Below are positions 21,081-32,929 of a DNA stretch of 64,000 bases, one piece after another (positions within the stretch are counted from its first letter, which is position 1; each line of letters begins with the position of its first letter). Position numbers and translations under genes: made by a program. The notes beneath the pieces are model-generated. The model saw only the letters and a program-made list of their open reading frames with translations, had not been told where the DNA came from and ran no database searches. The DNA comes from Cladosporium sp. IMV 00045 (Eukaryota; Ascomycota; Dothideomycetes; Cladosporiales; Cladosporiaceae), in NCBI GenBank assembly GCA_001931905.2, contig MSJI02000499.1:1-64000 (forward strand). Reading direction: 5' to 3'.

Positions 21081-22784
21081 ATGGCTCCAATGGACGAGAA
21101 GAAGGACATCACCATCACCCAGGTCGAGTCCAACGGCCTTAAACCCACCGTGACCGCTGGTGGCAAGGCTCTGCAGCAGACCATCGCAGATGCCACCAAT
21201 GCCGAGCACGACCTCACGATCAAAGAGGCCTTGAAGATCTACAAGCCCGCGGTTCTCTGGGCCCTCGTTTTCCAGGCGTGTGTCATCATGGAGGGTTACG
21301 ATACGAACCTTCTGTCCAACTTCTTCGCCTATCCCAGCTTTCTGATCAAGTACGGACAATGGGTCGGCATCACCCCGGAGACACCGACAGGCTACCAGCT
21401 CACTGCTGAGTGGCAGGCTGGTCTTTCTCAGGGCGGTGGAGCTGGCTCTATCATCGGATGTCTCCTCTCTGGTATTCTGGTCGCGAGGTATGGCTCCAGG
21501 AAGACTGTCATCGGCGCGCTCATCGCTCTTTCTCTCGCCGTTTTTGTCGTCTTCTTCGCTCCCAGCCTGCCTGTCCTGGTCGTTGGCGAGGTCTTCTGCG
21601 GTCTTCCTTGGGGCATCCTTGCCACTACAGCGCCGGCCTACGCTACTGAGGTTCTTCCAACATGCCTTCGCACTTACATGACCAGCTTCACCAACATGTG
21701 TTTCATCCTCGGACAACTGATCTCTGCTGGCGTGCTCAAAGGACTCTCCACTCGTGAGGACGCCTGGGGCTACAAGATTCCCTTTGCTCTTCAGTGGGTC
21801 TGGCCTTGCTTTCTCATCCCGCTGGTCTACTTTTCGCCTGAATCCCCATGGTATCTGGTCCGCATGAACCGTATGGAAGACGCGGAGGCCTCATTGAAAC
21901 GCCTCAAGTCGAAGAGAGCTACTCATGTCGACGTCAAGGACACTCTGGCCACCATCATCTACACCGATAACTTGGAGAAGCAGCTTTCCGTCGGAACCTC
22001 GTACTTCGACTGCTTCAAGGGAGTCGAGCTCCGTCGCACCGAGATTGCTTGCCTCTGCTTTGCTGGACAAATTCTCTGCGGTATCGCTTTTGCCTACAAC
22101 AGCTCCTACTTCTTCTCTCAGGTCGGCCTCGGTACCAGCGCCACATACTCACTTGCTCTTGGAGGCACCGCTCTCGCCTTTGTTGGATGCTTGGTCAACT
22201 GGTTCGGCCTCATGCCCTACTTTGGTCGCCGTACTATCTATGTCTCAGGTATGGCTGCCATGTGCGCTATCCTCATGCTCATCGGCATCCTCAACATTTG
22301 GACCAGCAACCCGAATGTCGCAATGGCTCAGGCCGTACTTACTCTCGCCTGGACCTTCGTCTTCCAGCTCTCTGTCGGGCAATTAGGATGGGCATTGCCA
22401 AGTGAAATTGGCTCCACTCGCTTGAGACAGAAAACTATCTGCCTTGCTCGCGATAGCTCCAACATTACAGGCCTCATTGGTGGCACGCTTCAACAATTCA
22501 TGATGAACCCGCAAGCATGGAACCTCAAGGGCTATACCGGCTTCGTCTGGGGCACAACCTGCTTGGGCATGTTCGTCTGGGGTTACTTCCGCCTTCCAGA
22601 GACCTGGAACCGCACTTTCCACGAGCTCGATATCCTGTTTGCGAAGAAAGTTTCCGCGAGGAAATTTGCCAGCACCGTCGTTGATCCCCTCGATTTGGGC
22701 GATAGCTCCAATGACCTGGTCGCCGAGGCGGCGAAGGAGGCGGCGAAGGATGCCGTCAGGACTGGATCTATCTCTTACGTCTGA
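21081..22784 (+). CDS. MFS sugar porter, alpha-glucoside/maltose-permease type, 567 aa
   Basis: Proton-coupled sugar uptake across the plasma membrane. Twelve hydrophobic segments are readable. Sugar-porter signatures include the first-loop motif ARYGSRKT, PESPWYLVRMNR at the end of helix 6, GRRTIYVSG between helices 8 and 9, and the C-terminal RLPETWNRTFHELDILF. The long hydrophilic N-terminus of about 55 residues and overall pattern match the maltose/alpha-glucoside:H+ symporter group rather than hexose transporters. There are no introns. Following a secreted alpha-galactosidase in the same direction, it may import melibiose, galactose or a related oligosaccharide. That substrate is inferred from position only. 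Confidence 0.88.
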   Translation: MAPMDEKKDITITQVESNGLKPTVTAGGKALQQTIADATNAEHDLTIKEALKIYKPAVLWALVFQACVIMEGYDTNLLSNFFAYPSFLIKYGQWVGITPETPTGYQLTAEWQAGLSQGGGAGSIIGCLLSGILVARYGSRKTVIGALIALSLAVFVVFFAPSLPVLVVGEVFCGLPWGILATTAPAYATEVLPTCLRTYMTSFTNMCFILGQLISAGVLKGLSTREDAWGYKIPFALQWVWPCFLIPLVYFSPESPWYLVRMNRMEDAEASLKRLKSKRATHVDVKDTLATIIYTDNLEKQLSVGTSYFDCFKGVELRRTEIACLCFAGQILCGIAFAYNSSYFFSQVGLGTSATYSLALGGTALAFVGCLVNWFGLMPYFGRRTIYVSGMAAMCAILMLIGILNIWTSNPNVAMAQAVLTLAWTFVFQLSVGQLGWALPSEIGSTRLRQKTICLARDSSNITGLIGGTLQQFMMNPQAWNLKGYTGFVWGTTCLGMFVWGYFRLPETWNRTFHELDILFAKKVSARKFASTVVDPLDLGDSSNDLVAEAAKEAAKDAVRTGSISYV

Positions 22785-23397
22785 GCTTTACATGATCATG
22801 GTGAAGAAGCCGCTTGAGATTTCGTTTGGATTCGGGATGATTACAGGACAGCTTGATTAGTTGGATGTTATTTTTGTTGTACTACAATGCAGTTTAAATT
22901 CTTCATTACCAATGGTGCATACTTTTCAGACCTCCTGCGCAGCAATTCTCGACAGACTCTCGTGCACCGCACTTGAAATCTGCCTGCTGCTGCTCTATAG
23001 ACGACTTTGTCAATAACAACTGAGCTCAATCAAAGAAGCGGATCAGCGTCAGATCAAGGCCGACATAGGCGAAGACAGAAGACGCAAAACGGGTAAGTCA
23101 ATGATAACCAGGATCATGTAATACATCGGTAAATGCAGCATTTGAAAGCATTATTGATGAAGTCACTTGAGGCACTAAATCAATCCTGTCTCCTCCATCA
23201 GAATTGACCCACAAGCAGTGAGCTTTCCCCACATTTGCCTCCACCGTAGCTGGAGACGAGATAGGCAGGCTTCCACGACGACACTCATGGAGAGATAGTG
23301 ACTCTATTGACTTGCTGAATGGGCGGTTAATAAGAGACAACATACGACGCGGCGACAACAGACATAGTCCAACAACACCCGCAATCAAGCACGCATC
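22785..23397. other. Intergenic region upstream of aldehyde dehydrogenase
   Basis: About 610 bases; no supportable gene or repeat. Contains the sugar-porter 3' end signals and the ALDH promoter. Confidence 0.45.
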
Positions 23398-25081
23398 ATG
23401 GCCCAGCTATCTGTCGAATTGACCGCTCCCAACGGCCGAACTTGGTCGCAACCTACTGGTCTCTTCATCAACAATGAGTCTGTGCCAAGTCAGAAGGGCA
23501 ACAAACTTACTACCATAGACCCTGCGTATGTGTGCTCGTGTCCTCTTTGATCACAGATGAGTATGGCTGATCCTTGTGTAATACAGGACGGAGGCTGAGA
23601 TCGCCACCGTACATTCTGCCTCAGTTGAAGATGTCGACAGTGCCGTTCAGGCCGCCCACAAAGCTCTCAAGGACCCATCATGGAAACGACTTCCAGCTAC
23701 GGACCGCGGCATGCTCATGACTAAGCTTGCGGATCTTATGGAGAAGAACAAGGAGCTGCTCGCCACCATCGACGCATGGGACAATGGTAAGTGCAAGACC
23801 GATTAACTTGTGATGGATGTGAAGCTGACTCATTTCTTCCAAAGGCAAAACATACTCCGAAGCGCTTAACACCGACCTGCCGGAGGCGATCTTGACTATT
23901 CGCTATTTTGCTGGTTGGGCTGACAAGAACTTCGGCCAAACCATTGAGACTACACCCGAGAAGTTTGCCTACACTATCAAGCAGCCGATCGGTGTGATTG
24001 CTCAGATCATTCCTTGGAACTACCCCTTGTCGATGGCTACTTGGAAACTCGGGCCGGCACTTGCTTGTGGTAACACAATCGTGATCAAAGCAGCTGAGAG
24101 CACCCCGCTGAGCATTCTGGTATTGGGCCAGCTGATTAAAGAAGCTGGCTTCCCGCCAGGTGTGGTCAACGTACTCAACGGCTACGGCAAGGAAGCGGGT
24201 TCGGCGATGGTGCAACATGAGCTGGTCGACAAGGTTGCTTTCACTGGTTCGTCGGCGACCGCATCTCAGATCATGAAGATGGCGTCTGCAACGCTTAAGA
24301 ACATCACGCTCGAGACGGGTGGCAAATCACCTTTGCTTGTCTTCCCAGATGCAGATATGGATCAAGCGGTGAAATGGTCCCATATGGGTATCATGTCAAA
24401 CCAGGGTCAGATCTGCACAGCAACCTCACGCCTGTTGGTCCACCAAGACATCTACGACGAGTTTGTGAAGAACTTCGTCAGCACCCTCAAAGCCACGAGC
24501 AAAGTTGGCGATCAGTGGGACGAAACAACATATCAGGGCCCACAAGTATCTCAAGCCCAGTACGACCGCATCATGCAATACATCGATATCGGCAAGTCTG
24601 AAGGTGCGACGGTCGTTGCGGGCGGTGCAGCAGATGATGCTCGTGTCTCAAAAGGCGACAAAGGATTCTACGTTCAACCAACGGTCTTCACTGGCGTCAA
24701 GGAGAGCATGCGAATCTACCGTGAAGAGATCTTCGGACCTGTGGTGGTGATTGCCAGTTTTGCGGACGAAGATGAGGCCGTCAAGGCGGCAAACAACACC
24801 AGCTACGGCTTGGGCTCAGCCGTTTTCACCAACGACCTCAAGCGTGCCCATCGTGTCGCTGCTGACATCGAAGCTGGTATGGTATGGATCAACAGCACAC
24901 AAGACTGCGACCCACGCATTCCGTTCGGAGGTAAGCTCTCTGATGTTCCCTACCGCATAAGCAATACTGACCATCTGCAGGCGTGAAATTGAGTGGAATT
25001 GGAAGAGAACTCGGGCAAGCTGGTCTGGAGGCTTATACTCAGACCAAAGCTGTGCATGTCAACATGAGCAACGATCTGTAG
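23398..25081 (+). CDS. NAD(P)-dependent aldehyde dehydrogenase, 504 aa
   Basis: Model: join(23398..23525,23587..23786,23845..24930,24981..25081); introns 61, 58 and 50 bases. It oxidises aldehydes to acids in the cytosol, with no clear targeting peptide. Family landmarks are IIPWNYPLSMATWKLGPALA, GFPPGVVNVLNGYG, the FTGS nucleotide-binding motif, the general base Glu266 in LETGGKSP, the catalytic Cys300 in NQGQICTATS and EEIFGPVV. The last exon supplies GVKLSGIGRELG and the usual dimer tail. Length and motifs fit the ALDH1/ALDH2 retinal/acetaldehyde class. It converges on the FMN oxidase. In this neighbourhood it could oxidise a semialdehyde or a lyase product, but the substrate cannot be read. 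Confidence 0.92.
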
Positions 25082-25516
25082 ATAGTGTAGAGCCAAGAGG
25101 CATGAATCATGACTCGGTACATCATTCGAGATATTTCACACTGTGCAGCCACATCATCTGTAACCCCAATCGATCGAACAACTTCAAAGTCGCCCTGTGA
25201 ATAGAGGCTTGGGGCGACTGCACGTGGCGCTCAAATATCCCATGGACGCGGACTGACGATGGCTTGCATGGTATTGCTGGCCAAGAACCGTTGAGTTCGT
25301 TGAGAGTCACCGATAATGAATTCGGCTACGAGTCTGCGCAAAATGAATATCCCCTTTCCATCGATTTGCGAGGGTTTGGGGTTCACAAAGATAATGGAGA
25401 TCTCTAGTTTTCGATGCTGTGAACAAAAGACTATGATTCGCTGTGTACGCAAGATATAGTGTGACATCCTAGACTAGGCCCCTTTCCGGTGCGACGGCGC
25501 AACTGAACCTATCACA
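25082..25516. other. Convergent intergenic region
   Basis: About 430 bases between the 3' ends of the ALDH and the FMN oxidase. No gene seen. Confidence 0.5.
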
Positions 25517-26918
25517 TCAAAGTTTCGCCAGAACGCCCTGGTGATCGAGGAAAGTAAGATGGCTCCGCGAGATGTCCTTGACAGATCGGCATCTTACACA
25601 TGTTAGCATGCACTGGTGATCAGAATCAGAGAAGTCGACATACCCAGCGAGGCCCATAGTAAGCTTGAATTCATGCTGTAAGATCTTTAATCCAAGTTCG
25701 ACGCCTTCTTGTCCGTTATACTGTGAAGTCCGTCAGTATGACTTTAAATTTCCTTTCGTGTTGCTGCCAAACTCACAGCGAGGCCCCAAATCGGAATTCG
25801 GCCAACGAACACATGACAAGCGCCCAGAGCGATCGCCTTGAATATGTCTGATCCCCGACGGATGCCCCCATCTACAGCGATGGGAATCTTAGTTCCAGCA
25901 GCCATTGCACACTCGCGGAGAGCATCCAGGGTAGCAGGAACACCGTCCAGTTGACGGCCGCCGTGATTTGACACGACGATTCCATCGAGTCCATACTTGA
26001 TCGCAAGCGCAACGTCGTCGGCTGAGAGAACACCCTTCAGCCAGATCTGCAGCTTGGTTTGTGATCGAAGCCAAGGGATGGCAGTATCCCAGTCGAGCGA
26101 TGGATCTGCATTACAAATGTCAATGTAATGGCCTGATACTTGGATAGAATGTTCTTCTTACCAAATTCGTAATTGCGAGTCTCTTGGGTGTGATCGTCTA
26201 GGCCCTGCATGAGCTCTGCTTTACCATTGGAGAGCAAGTTTGGCCACTCCATGCCATCTGGCAGGTGAAAGTCGTTACGGAACTCGTTGAGACGACGACC
26301 CAGTAGCGGCACATCCACTGAAAGAAAGATGGCAGAGTAGCCTGATGCCTCGGCACGCTCGAGAATCTGCTTGGTAGTGTAACGATCTCTCAAAACGCAT
26401 AGCTGCATGGCATAGGGATTGGAAGCGCCTTGTGCTTTGACGTTCTCCATGGATTCAGTTGAGTAGGACGATAGAGCCATTGCAACGTTGTGATTTGCCG
26501 CTGCACGAGATGTGGCGAGTTCACCGTCCGGATGGGCTAGACGGTGCATGGCGGAAGGGCTGAACCCAAGAGGCATTGATGTCTTCGCATTAATTAGCGG
26601 GCTGATGGGAAAGACGTCTTAGAAAACTGACCTTGATCCCAAACAACTCTGATGATGTGTCTATGTTTTCAACATTGACAAGGATACGGGGCTTGATCTT
26701 GTATCGGTCAAATGCTGCCTCGTTGTCCCGAAGTCTGTGACGAGCATTGTAAGCAAGCGAAACTCCAGCATACATCTTGATTGAGCTTACGACACCAAGT
26801 CCATGGCGCCTTCGTTGTAGTAGTCTCGATACATCTTAGGCAGTTTCTTACTGCCATGCTCGCGAAGATCAGCGATGCTGTGAACCTGAGCGTCCCACGT
26901 CTGTCCACGGTTCGCCAT
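25517..26918 (-). CDS. FMN-dependent 2-hydroxyacid oxidase (glycolate/lactate oxidase type), probably peroxisomal, 377 aa
   Basis: Model: complement(join(25517..25592,25644..25720,25777..26105,26162..26582,26632..26734,26791..26918)); five introns of 49-56 bases. It oxidises an (S)-2-hydroxyacid to the 2-oxoacid, passing electrons from FMN to oxygen. Landmarks: YYNEGAMDL at the N-terminus, [42 protein letters not shown], the catalytic His265 in [17 protein letters not shown] for FMN phosphate and [16 protein letters not shown]. The protein ends in AKL, a consensus PTS1 peroxisomal signal, matching glycolate-oxidase-like enzymes. It lacks the cytochrome b5 domain of yeast L-lactate dehydrogenase. 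It shares a divergent promoter with the MMSDH gene. Confidence 0.92.
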
Positions 26919-27562
26919 GATTTTGCAAAAAAAGAAGCTCGTGCAATATTGGAAATGGTATGGAATGTGATCTCAAGAGATAATAATCCTAGTAGAAGAG
27001 GCGATACCAGAGGTAAAAGCGAATACCTACATGGCGGCCGTCACGAAGTCATACATGACACCTGCCTGCCCGTCCAGTCGATCACTTAGGACTATCCTGA
27101 GCTACCTTCTCGATTGTGCAGGTACCTCAGCTCACACCTACGGATTAGTATCGTTGGCAGGTAGAGATACAAGTCTTCACAAGAGATAGAGACATGCGCA
27201 ATGGCCAAAAGTGGAAGGGCAATCGGCTAAGAAAAGTTGATGCGGCTCGCGGAAACCTTCTCTTTTGAACTTCACCGGCGTCTATCAGCCCCTTTATCCA
27301 CAACACCACCGAACGCCATGCATCAAGCATGTCAATGCTGCCATGACGAGAGGAACGAAAATGTTGAGAAGAAGTCTTCCCGGAAAGTCGTCTTAGCTTG
27401 TCTATTCAGATGCCATATTCAGAAAGTAAGAAGGTAGGTACCCCTTACCCACGGCCCTTCACCAGAAGTGTCGTGGTCGTGATGCATCTGCCTTTAATCC
27501 GCCGCCGACAGCAACCGATTGATCATTTGCGATATTCTATAAGCCTTGAGCACTCGACCATC
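26919..27562. promoter_or_regulatory. Divergent promoter: FMN oxidase / MMSDH
   Basis: A 644-base region between two divergently transcribed metabolic genes. No coding frame is convincing. Co-regulation is suggested by position only. Confidence 0.45.
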
Positions 27563-29251
27563 ATGCATACCATCAGAGCTACACGGATGCTGGGCCCCAG
27601 ACTGGCGCGCCCAGCTCGAAGGTCTAGCATTCGGATTTTCCGAAGGACGCTGGCAACGACAAAATGGCCAACGACTCATGAGAAGATCCAGAAGGTCACC
27701 CCAACATTGAATTACATCGACAACAACTTCAAAGAGTCAAAAGCACAAGAATGGATCGACCTCCACGACCCAGCGACCAACAACCTGGTCACTCGCGTCC
27801 CTGAGAGCACCGACGAGGAATTAAAGCAAGCAGTAGAAAGCGCACAGCGTGCTTTCCCGACATGGCGGAACACCAGCTGGTTACATCGGCAGCAAATTAT
27901 GTTCAAATTTGTCGCTTTGATCCGGGACAACTGGGACAGGCTGGCAGCTTCCATCACATTGGAACAAGGCAAGACTTTTGCAGATGCTCGCGGTGATGTT
28001 CTCCGTGGGCTTCAAGTAGCCGAGACTGCTTGCGGTATCACTACACAAGCTCCAGGCCAAGTGCTCGAAGTTGCTAAAGACATGGAGACGCGAGAGTATC
28101 GGGAGCCGCTTGGTGTCGTCGCCGCCATCTGCCCGTTCAGTAAGAGATCCGTTGTGGCTCGACATTCAAATTCGTGCTGACGCTCTGTAATAGACTTCCC
28201 AGCCATGATTCCTTTGTGGTCAATTCCGATCGCAACAATTACCGGCAACACTTTGATTTTGAAGCCCTCAGAGAAGGATCCAGGCGCAGTGATGATTCTC
28301 ATGGAACTTGCGGAGAAGGCTGGTTTTCCACCCGGTGTGATCAACGTTATCCATGGTGCGAAGAGGGCGGTCAACTTCATCCTCGATGAGCCTGCAATTA
28401 AGGCAATCAGTTTCGTCGGCGGTAATGCGGCTGGTGAGTATATTTACTCTCGCGGATCTGCCAACGGCAAGAGGGTCCAGGCCAACCTAGGAGCCAAGAA
28501 CCACGCCATTGTCTTGCCAGATTGCCACAAGAATACCACCTTGGACGCGATAACAGGAGCTTCATTCGGTGCTGCTGGCCAACGATGCATGGCTCTTAGC
28601 ACCGTGGTTCTTACCGGAGCTGAAACTCAGAGCTGGCTGCCAGAACTGGTCGTAAGGGCAAAGAAGCTCTCCACCAACGGTGGATTTGAGGACAACGTTG
28701 ATGTTGGCCCACTGATCAGTCCAGAGAGTCGCGAGCGTGTGGAGTGCCTTATCGCATCTGCTGAGAAAGAAGGGGCCAAGATTCTGCTCGATGGCCGTGG
28801 CTACAGACCGAAAAATTATCCGGATGGTAACTTTGTCGGCCCTACCATCATCACCGGCGTACGCCCGGACATGGAGTGCTACCGTGAGGAGATCTTCGGT
28901 CCCGTCTTGCTATGCATGGAAGCAGAAACGCTTGATGGCGCTACCAAAATCGTCAACAAGAACCCATACGGAAACGGTGCTGCGGTCTTCACTACCTCTG
29001 GCGCTTCCGCCGCCTGGTTCCAGAAGAACGTAGAAGCTGGCCAGATTGGCATCAATGTGCCCATTCCAGTCCCGCTTCCAATGTTCAGCTTCACCGGTAA
29101 CAAGGCCAGCATTGCCGGAGGAGGAGTAAGCACTTTCTACGGCAAGTCGGGGATGAATTTCTATACTCAGATGAAGACGGTGACCAGTGCCTGGAAGCTG
29201 GCAGACTCGGCGAACTCGGTTTCATCGACGAATATGCCCACACAGAAGTAG
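27563..29251 (+). CDS. ALDH6A1: CoA-acylating methylmalonate/malonate-semialdehyde dehydrogenase, mitochondrial, 544 aa
   Basis: Model: join(27563..28139,28194..29251); intron 54 bases. It converts methylmalonate or malonate semialdehyde plus CoA and NAD+ to propionyl- or acetyl-CoA and CO2, in valine, pyrimidine and beta-alanine breakdown. The N-terminus (about 35 residues, Arg/Ser-rich, no acids) looks like a mitochondrial presequence. MMSDH-specific features are [57 protein letters not shown], the catalytic Cys324 in [11 protein letters not shown], and [15 protein letters not shown] near the end. Other aldehyde dehydrogenases lack that last block. The neighbouring transaminase could supply malonate semialdehyde from beta-alanine. 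The ATG at 27563 was chosen because the open frame upstream is unlike the family. Confidence 0.93.
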
Positions 29252-29632
29252 AAGTGTTGTCGGAAATGAAGTAGTTCTTAATCAGCTTTGCGCTCCTCAA
29301 CCGAAACTTGCACAATAGAGCTGGACATTGAGTTTGATGAAAGTGAGCTGGGTAAAGTCTCATTGGAATTGTTTGGAAGGTACCTTGGGAAGATGTGGTT
29401 ATCATAGCGTTGAGTGATGTGTCCGATCGCTTGGTAAGCGGGTCAGCTTAGAAAGCAACACTCAATAGGAAGGTGTCCACGACGGCAACTCCACCATGAT
29501 GCTATACTTATATTTCTAAATCCATCACGAATAGGAACATTGTCAGTAGATTGTAGGATAGTAACTACACAACGCCTTCTCCAAACATCAAGTTTCTAAT
29601 ATTTGCCAATCTCTTACGACAGCACGACCACA
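29252..29632. other. Intergenic region upstream of SDR gene
   Basis: About 380 bases, no feature seen. Confidence 0.4.
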
Positions 29633-30843
29633 ATGGCGAAGCTCTTTTTGTAAGTTTCAATCTCGCGGTTCAGATCGATTCCCGCTCTACTCCATCTGTT
29701 GAACGAGCGTATTGACGACTGACGCTTTTCTCAGAACAGGTGCCACTGGCTACATTGGTGGTGATTTTCTCCATGCTATCACCAAAACCCATCCCGAGGT
29801 TGCCATTGCGGCGCTTGTTCGTCAGTCATCGTCAGCCTCAAAATTGAAGCAAGATTATCCGCACGTGGAAGTGGTCGAAGGCGATCTCGATGATCATGAG
29901 ACTCTGGTGAAAGCTGGTTCTGATGCCGATGTAGTACTCAGTGAGTCAACTTTACCATATCTCTGACCTGAAAACGCTAACAAGTTTCACAGATCTTGCT
30001 GCAACAAGCCATCTCCCGAGCTTGAAGGCCTTGCACCAAGGAGCATCTCAAAGGAAATCATGTAAGTATCTATTGGAGCGTGAGACGATCCCAGAGCTGT
30101 GCTAATACTGATCAGCTCATATTATCCAAATCTCTGGCGCGACGATGGTCTCTCAAGACGAGATCAAAGCAAAGAATTTTGGCACCGCCACAGACGATCA
30201 ATACGGTGACTTGAGCGATGAGAAACAGCTCAAGAATATCATTCGCAAACACCAGAACAGAGCAGTGGACAACTTTGTCCTTGACCTCGCCGAAAGCACA
30301 CCTGATGTCAAGACAGCGCTGGTGATTCCTTCACTGATCTATGGCAAAGGTCGCGGTCCTGGAAACCAGAGGAGTATCCAGGTTCCCGAGCTCTCTCGCA
30401 TAGCTCTCGAAAGGAAACAGGCCGTGAGAATTGGAGCCGGTGCCAATATCTGGAGCAATATCCACGTCTCAGATGTCAGCTCGATTCTCGTCAAACTCGT
30501 TGAGAGCGCTATCGCCAACTCCAACGACGAATCGATCTGGGGACGCAGCGGTCTCTTCTTTGCGGGTGCTCACCCAGGAATCACTTTCGAGTCATTGACA
30601 AAGCAAATTGCCGAATCTGCGTTGAAGTCGAGACTCTTGCCAAGTGCGCACGTTGACGAGATTAGTGCAAGCGATGCCGATGCACTTTCACCGCACGCAT
30701 CAGCTATTGTGGGAACAAACGCCCGCACGTTGAGCGAGAGGGCACAGGAAATGCTTGGTTGGAGTGCGGGAGGCCCAAGCCTGGAGCAAGAGATACCGCT
30801 CGCTGTTGCAGCCGAAGCGGAGCGATTGAAGTCTAGACTCTGA
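29633..30843 (+). CDS. Atypical short-chain dehydrogenase / NAD(P)-dependent epimerase-like protein, 339 aa
   Basis: Model: join(29633..29649,29735..29940,29993..30061,30116..30843); introns 85, 52 and 54 bases. The first exon is only 17 bases (MAKLF plus part of a codon) and joins to TGATGYIGG, the Rossmann dinucleotide motif of extended/atypical SDRs. VEGDLDD follows, as in NmrA/epimerase-like proteins, then NLAATSHLP, IIQISGATMVS and a TALVIPSLIYGKGRGPGNQR segment typical of NAD-dependent epimerase/dehydratase relatives. The YxxxK catalytic pair is not evident, so it may be a reductase with altered chemistry or a regulatory NAD(P) sensor. It follows MMSDH on the same strand by 381 bases. 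Substrate unknown. Confidence 0.82.
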
Positions 30844-31248
30844 GGAACATGAATAGCAAGCACGTAATGAATGGTTCCAAGACTATCAATTGAGGCTCAC
30901 GTCAATGCTGTCTGTATCTGGCTTTGCCTCTTTAATATATTCTCCGTTGCAATTTACTTGGTTTATGATCGTGAACGTAACAAGATAGTTCCCTAGATAC
31001 TGATGCACCGCCATAACAAGAGAGCAAGGAGAACACTGAAGGTCCCAATACGCAGATACTTCAGTTATGAACCAAGCAAACGTTCATCCTCTCTCTGTAC
31101 CATCGTAAAACAGGGGATTCACTAATCGAATATAGGAAGAGGAACGACTATGATCGACCAGTTGCAGGCCTTACGTTTTGAAGACGCGATAAAGTTTTAG
31201 AAGATATCGAAGTTTCGAACTGGTCTGCCTGAAAAGCATAATACTCTT
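30844..31248. other. Convergent intergenic region
   Basis: About 400 bases between SDR and transaminase 3' ends; AT-richer than neighbours, no gene seen. Confidence 0.45.
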
Positions 31249-32929
31249 AGGCTTCCCTGAAAATAGACTCCAAAATTTCGACCAGCATGTTGGCTAAGGT
31301 AAAAATATTGCGTCAGTCATTTTCTTACACCAATTTAAAACACAGATGAACTAGGCACTCACCATGTTGTTTTTGAAAAATGAGCATAGGTCGAAGGCGT
31401 ATCGCTTTCTCACCACTGCTTCCAATAAGAATACCCTTGGCCAAAGCTTTGGCAATCACATCCTCACGCCGGGGACTGTCCCAAGCGATGAATGTGCCAC
31501 GATCTTTACCACGCAGGTTCTGGATCTCATTGGGATATTTCTTTGCCAGGGCGTCGAGAGATGTGAACAGGTTGTCGCCAACCCGTGCGGCATTATCGAC
31601 AAGATTCAATCGTTCGATCTCTTGCAGAATCGACCGGAAAATTAAGGCTCTGGCAGGATCGCCCATCCAAGTGTTGAACTGACGATATGGTAGACGAGGC
31701 CGTAAGTTTTGTTTTCCGTAGTAGAAGCCAGCTGCTTGGGCTTTCTTAGAGAATGTCACCATGTCTGGGGGCGTAGGCAAGTTCCAGTGCTCGTGAGCCC
31801 AGAACTTGCCACTGGCACCGACACCGGTCTGTACCTCGTCGACAATTAGGAGAACACCCTTCCGTTCTGTCAACTCCCGGAGCTTGCGGAAGAAAGAAGC
31901 TGACGCATGATTGTCACCACCTTCTGACTGAATTGGTTCAACAACCACTGCAGCAACGGGCTTGATCGCAGTGTCAAGAACACGCTCGACTTCATCGATG
32001 CAGCGCTGCTCCTCAGAAGCATTTTCGGAAGAAAATTGCTCCAGGGGATATTGCAGTTTGGGAAAAGGTGCGCTCGGCCAATCAAAGGACGGGATGTCTA
32101 GCTTGTGGATCGGCTTGCTGCGAGTAGTCGCAAGGCTGCCGAACGTCCTTCCATGAAATCCACCGTTAAAGGACAAGATCGAGTATTCTGGAGCACCTGG
32201 AGCCTGATTCCTCATGGCTGACTCAATTTCCTCAGCGGTGAAGTCGGCATCTCCACGCTCTTCTGCGCATTTCCACATGAACGCAGCTTTGTAGGCAGTT
32301 TCATTGGCGTCGGAACCTGTGGATGCTGTGAAGACCTGGTCCAAACCGGGCGGAGCAGCGCGCAGAATGCCCGTCGAAAGAACTTCTTCCATGTCAAGCG
32401 AAGGGAAATTACCCAACGCAGGTCTGTTGATAAGGGCTCTGATCATCTCGGGAGATGATGCCGCTTTCGCAATATTAGGATTGTTGTAGCCTACTGCTAT
32501 CGACGCGATCTGTGAGAATCTGATCACAAAGTTAGTCGGTTTGTTGTCAAAAACGCCCTTTAAAGCTCACGTACGCATCAAGGAAGCGGTTACCGTCGGC
32601 GTCAACTATGCTTTACGACAAGAACATTAGCAGACTTCCCAGAAAACAGGTACTCTGGTAACGTACTAATTACCGAGACTGTTCTCATAGTCAACAAGCA
32701 TCCGCATAGCCCCGGTGTCGAATACACGGGATAGCTTGGCTCGACCTTCGATCGACAGAGGACCAGGCAGGGCTGTTTGTACGCAAGGCTCATTAGGCTG
32801 GTCCTTGAAAAGGGTCGCATATTGCCGAGTCGATAGGCCAGTCGTTGGAAAGAGAGGGCGAAGGCGAGCGGTGCTCAGTCGGATAGTCATGGTTGGAGAT
32901 AAGATTGAAGCACTCGCCAACGCCGGCAT
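31249..32929 (-). CDS. UGA1: 4-aminobutyrate (omega-amino acid) transaminase, 500 aa
   Basis: Model: complement(join(31249..31294,31362..32519,32575..32610,32667..32929)); introns 67, 55 and 56 bases, with a 36-base second exon (IVDADGNRFLD). PLP enzyme moving the omega-amino group of GABA or beta-alanine to 2-oxoglutarate and giving succinate or malonate semialdehyde. Landmarks: QIASIAVGYNNPN, TASTGSDANE, FNGGFHGRTFGSLATTRS, VVVEPIQSEGGDNHAS, VDEVQTGVGASGKFWAHEHW, the PLP lysine in TFSKKAQ (358/359) and FNTWMGDPARAL. The last exon adds NMLVEILESIFREA. The N-terminus is rich in Ser/Arg/Thr and could be a mitochondrial presequence. Divergent from the DapA-family gene. Length agrees with eukaryotic GABA transaminases. 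Confidence 0.93.
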
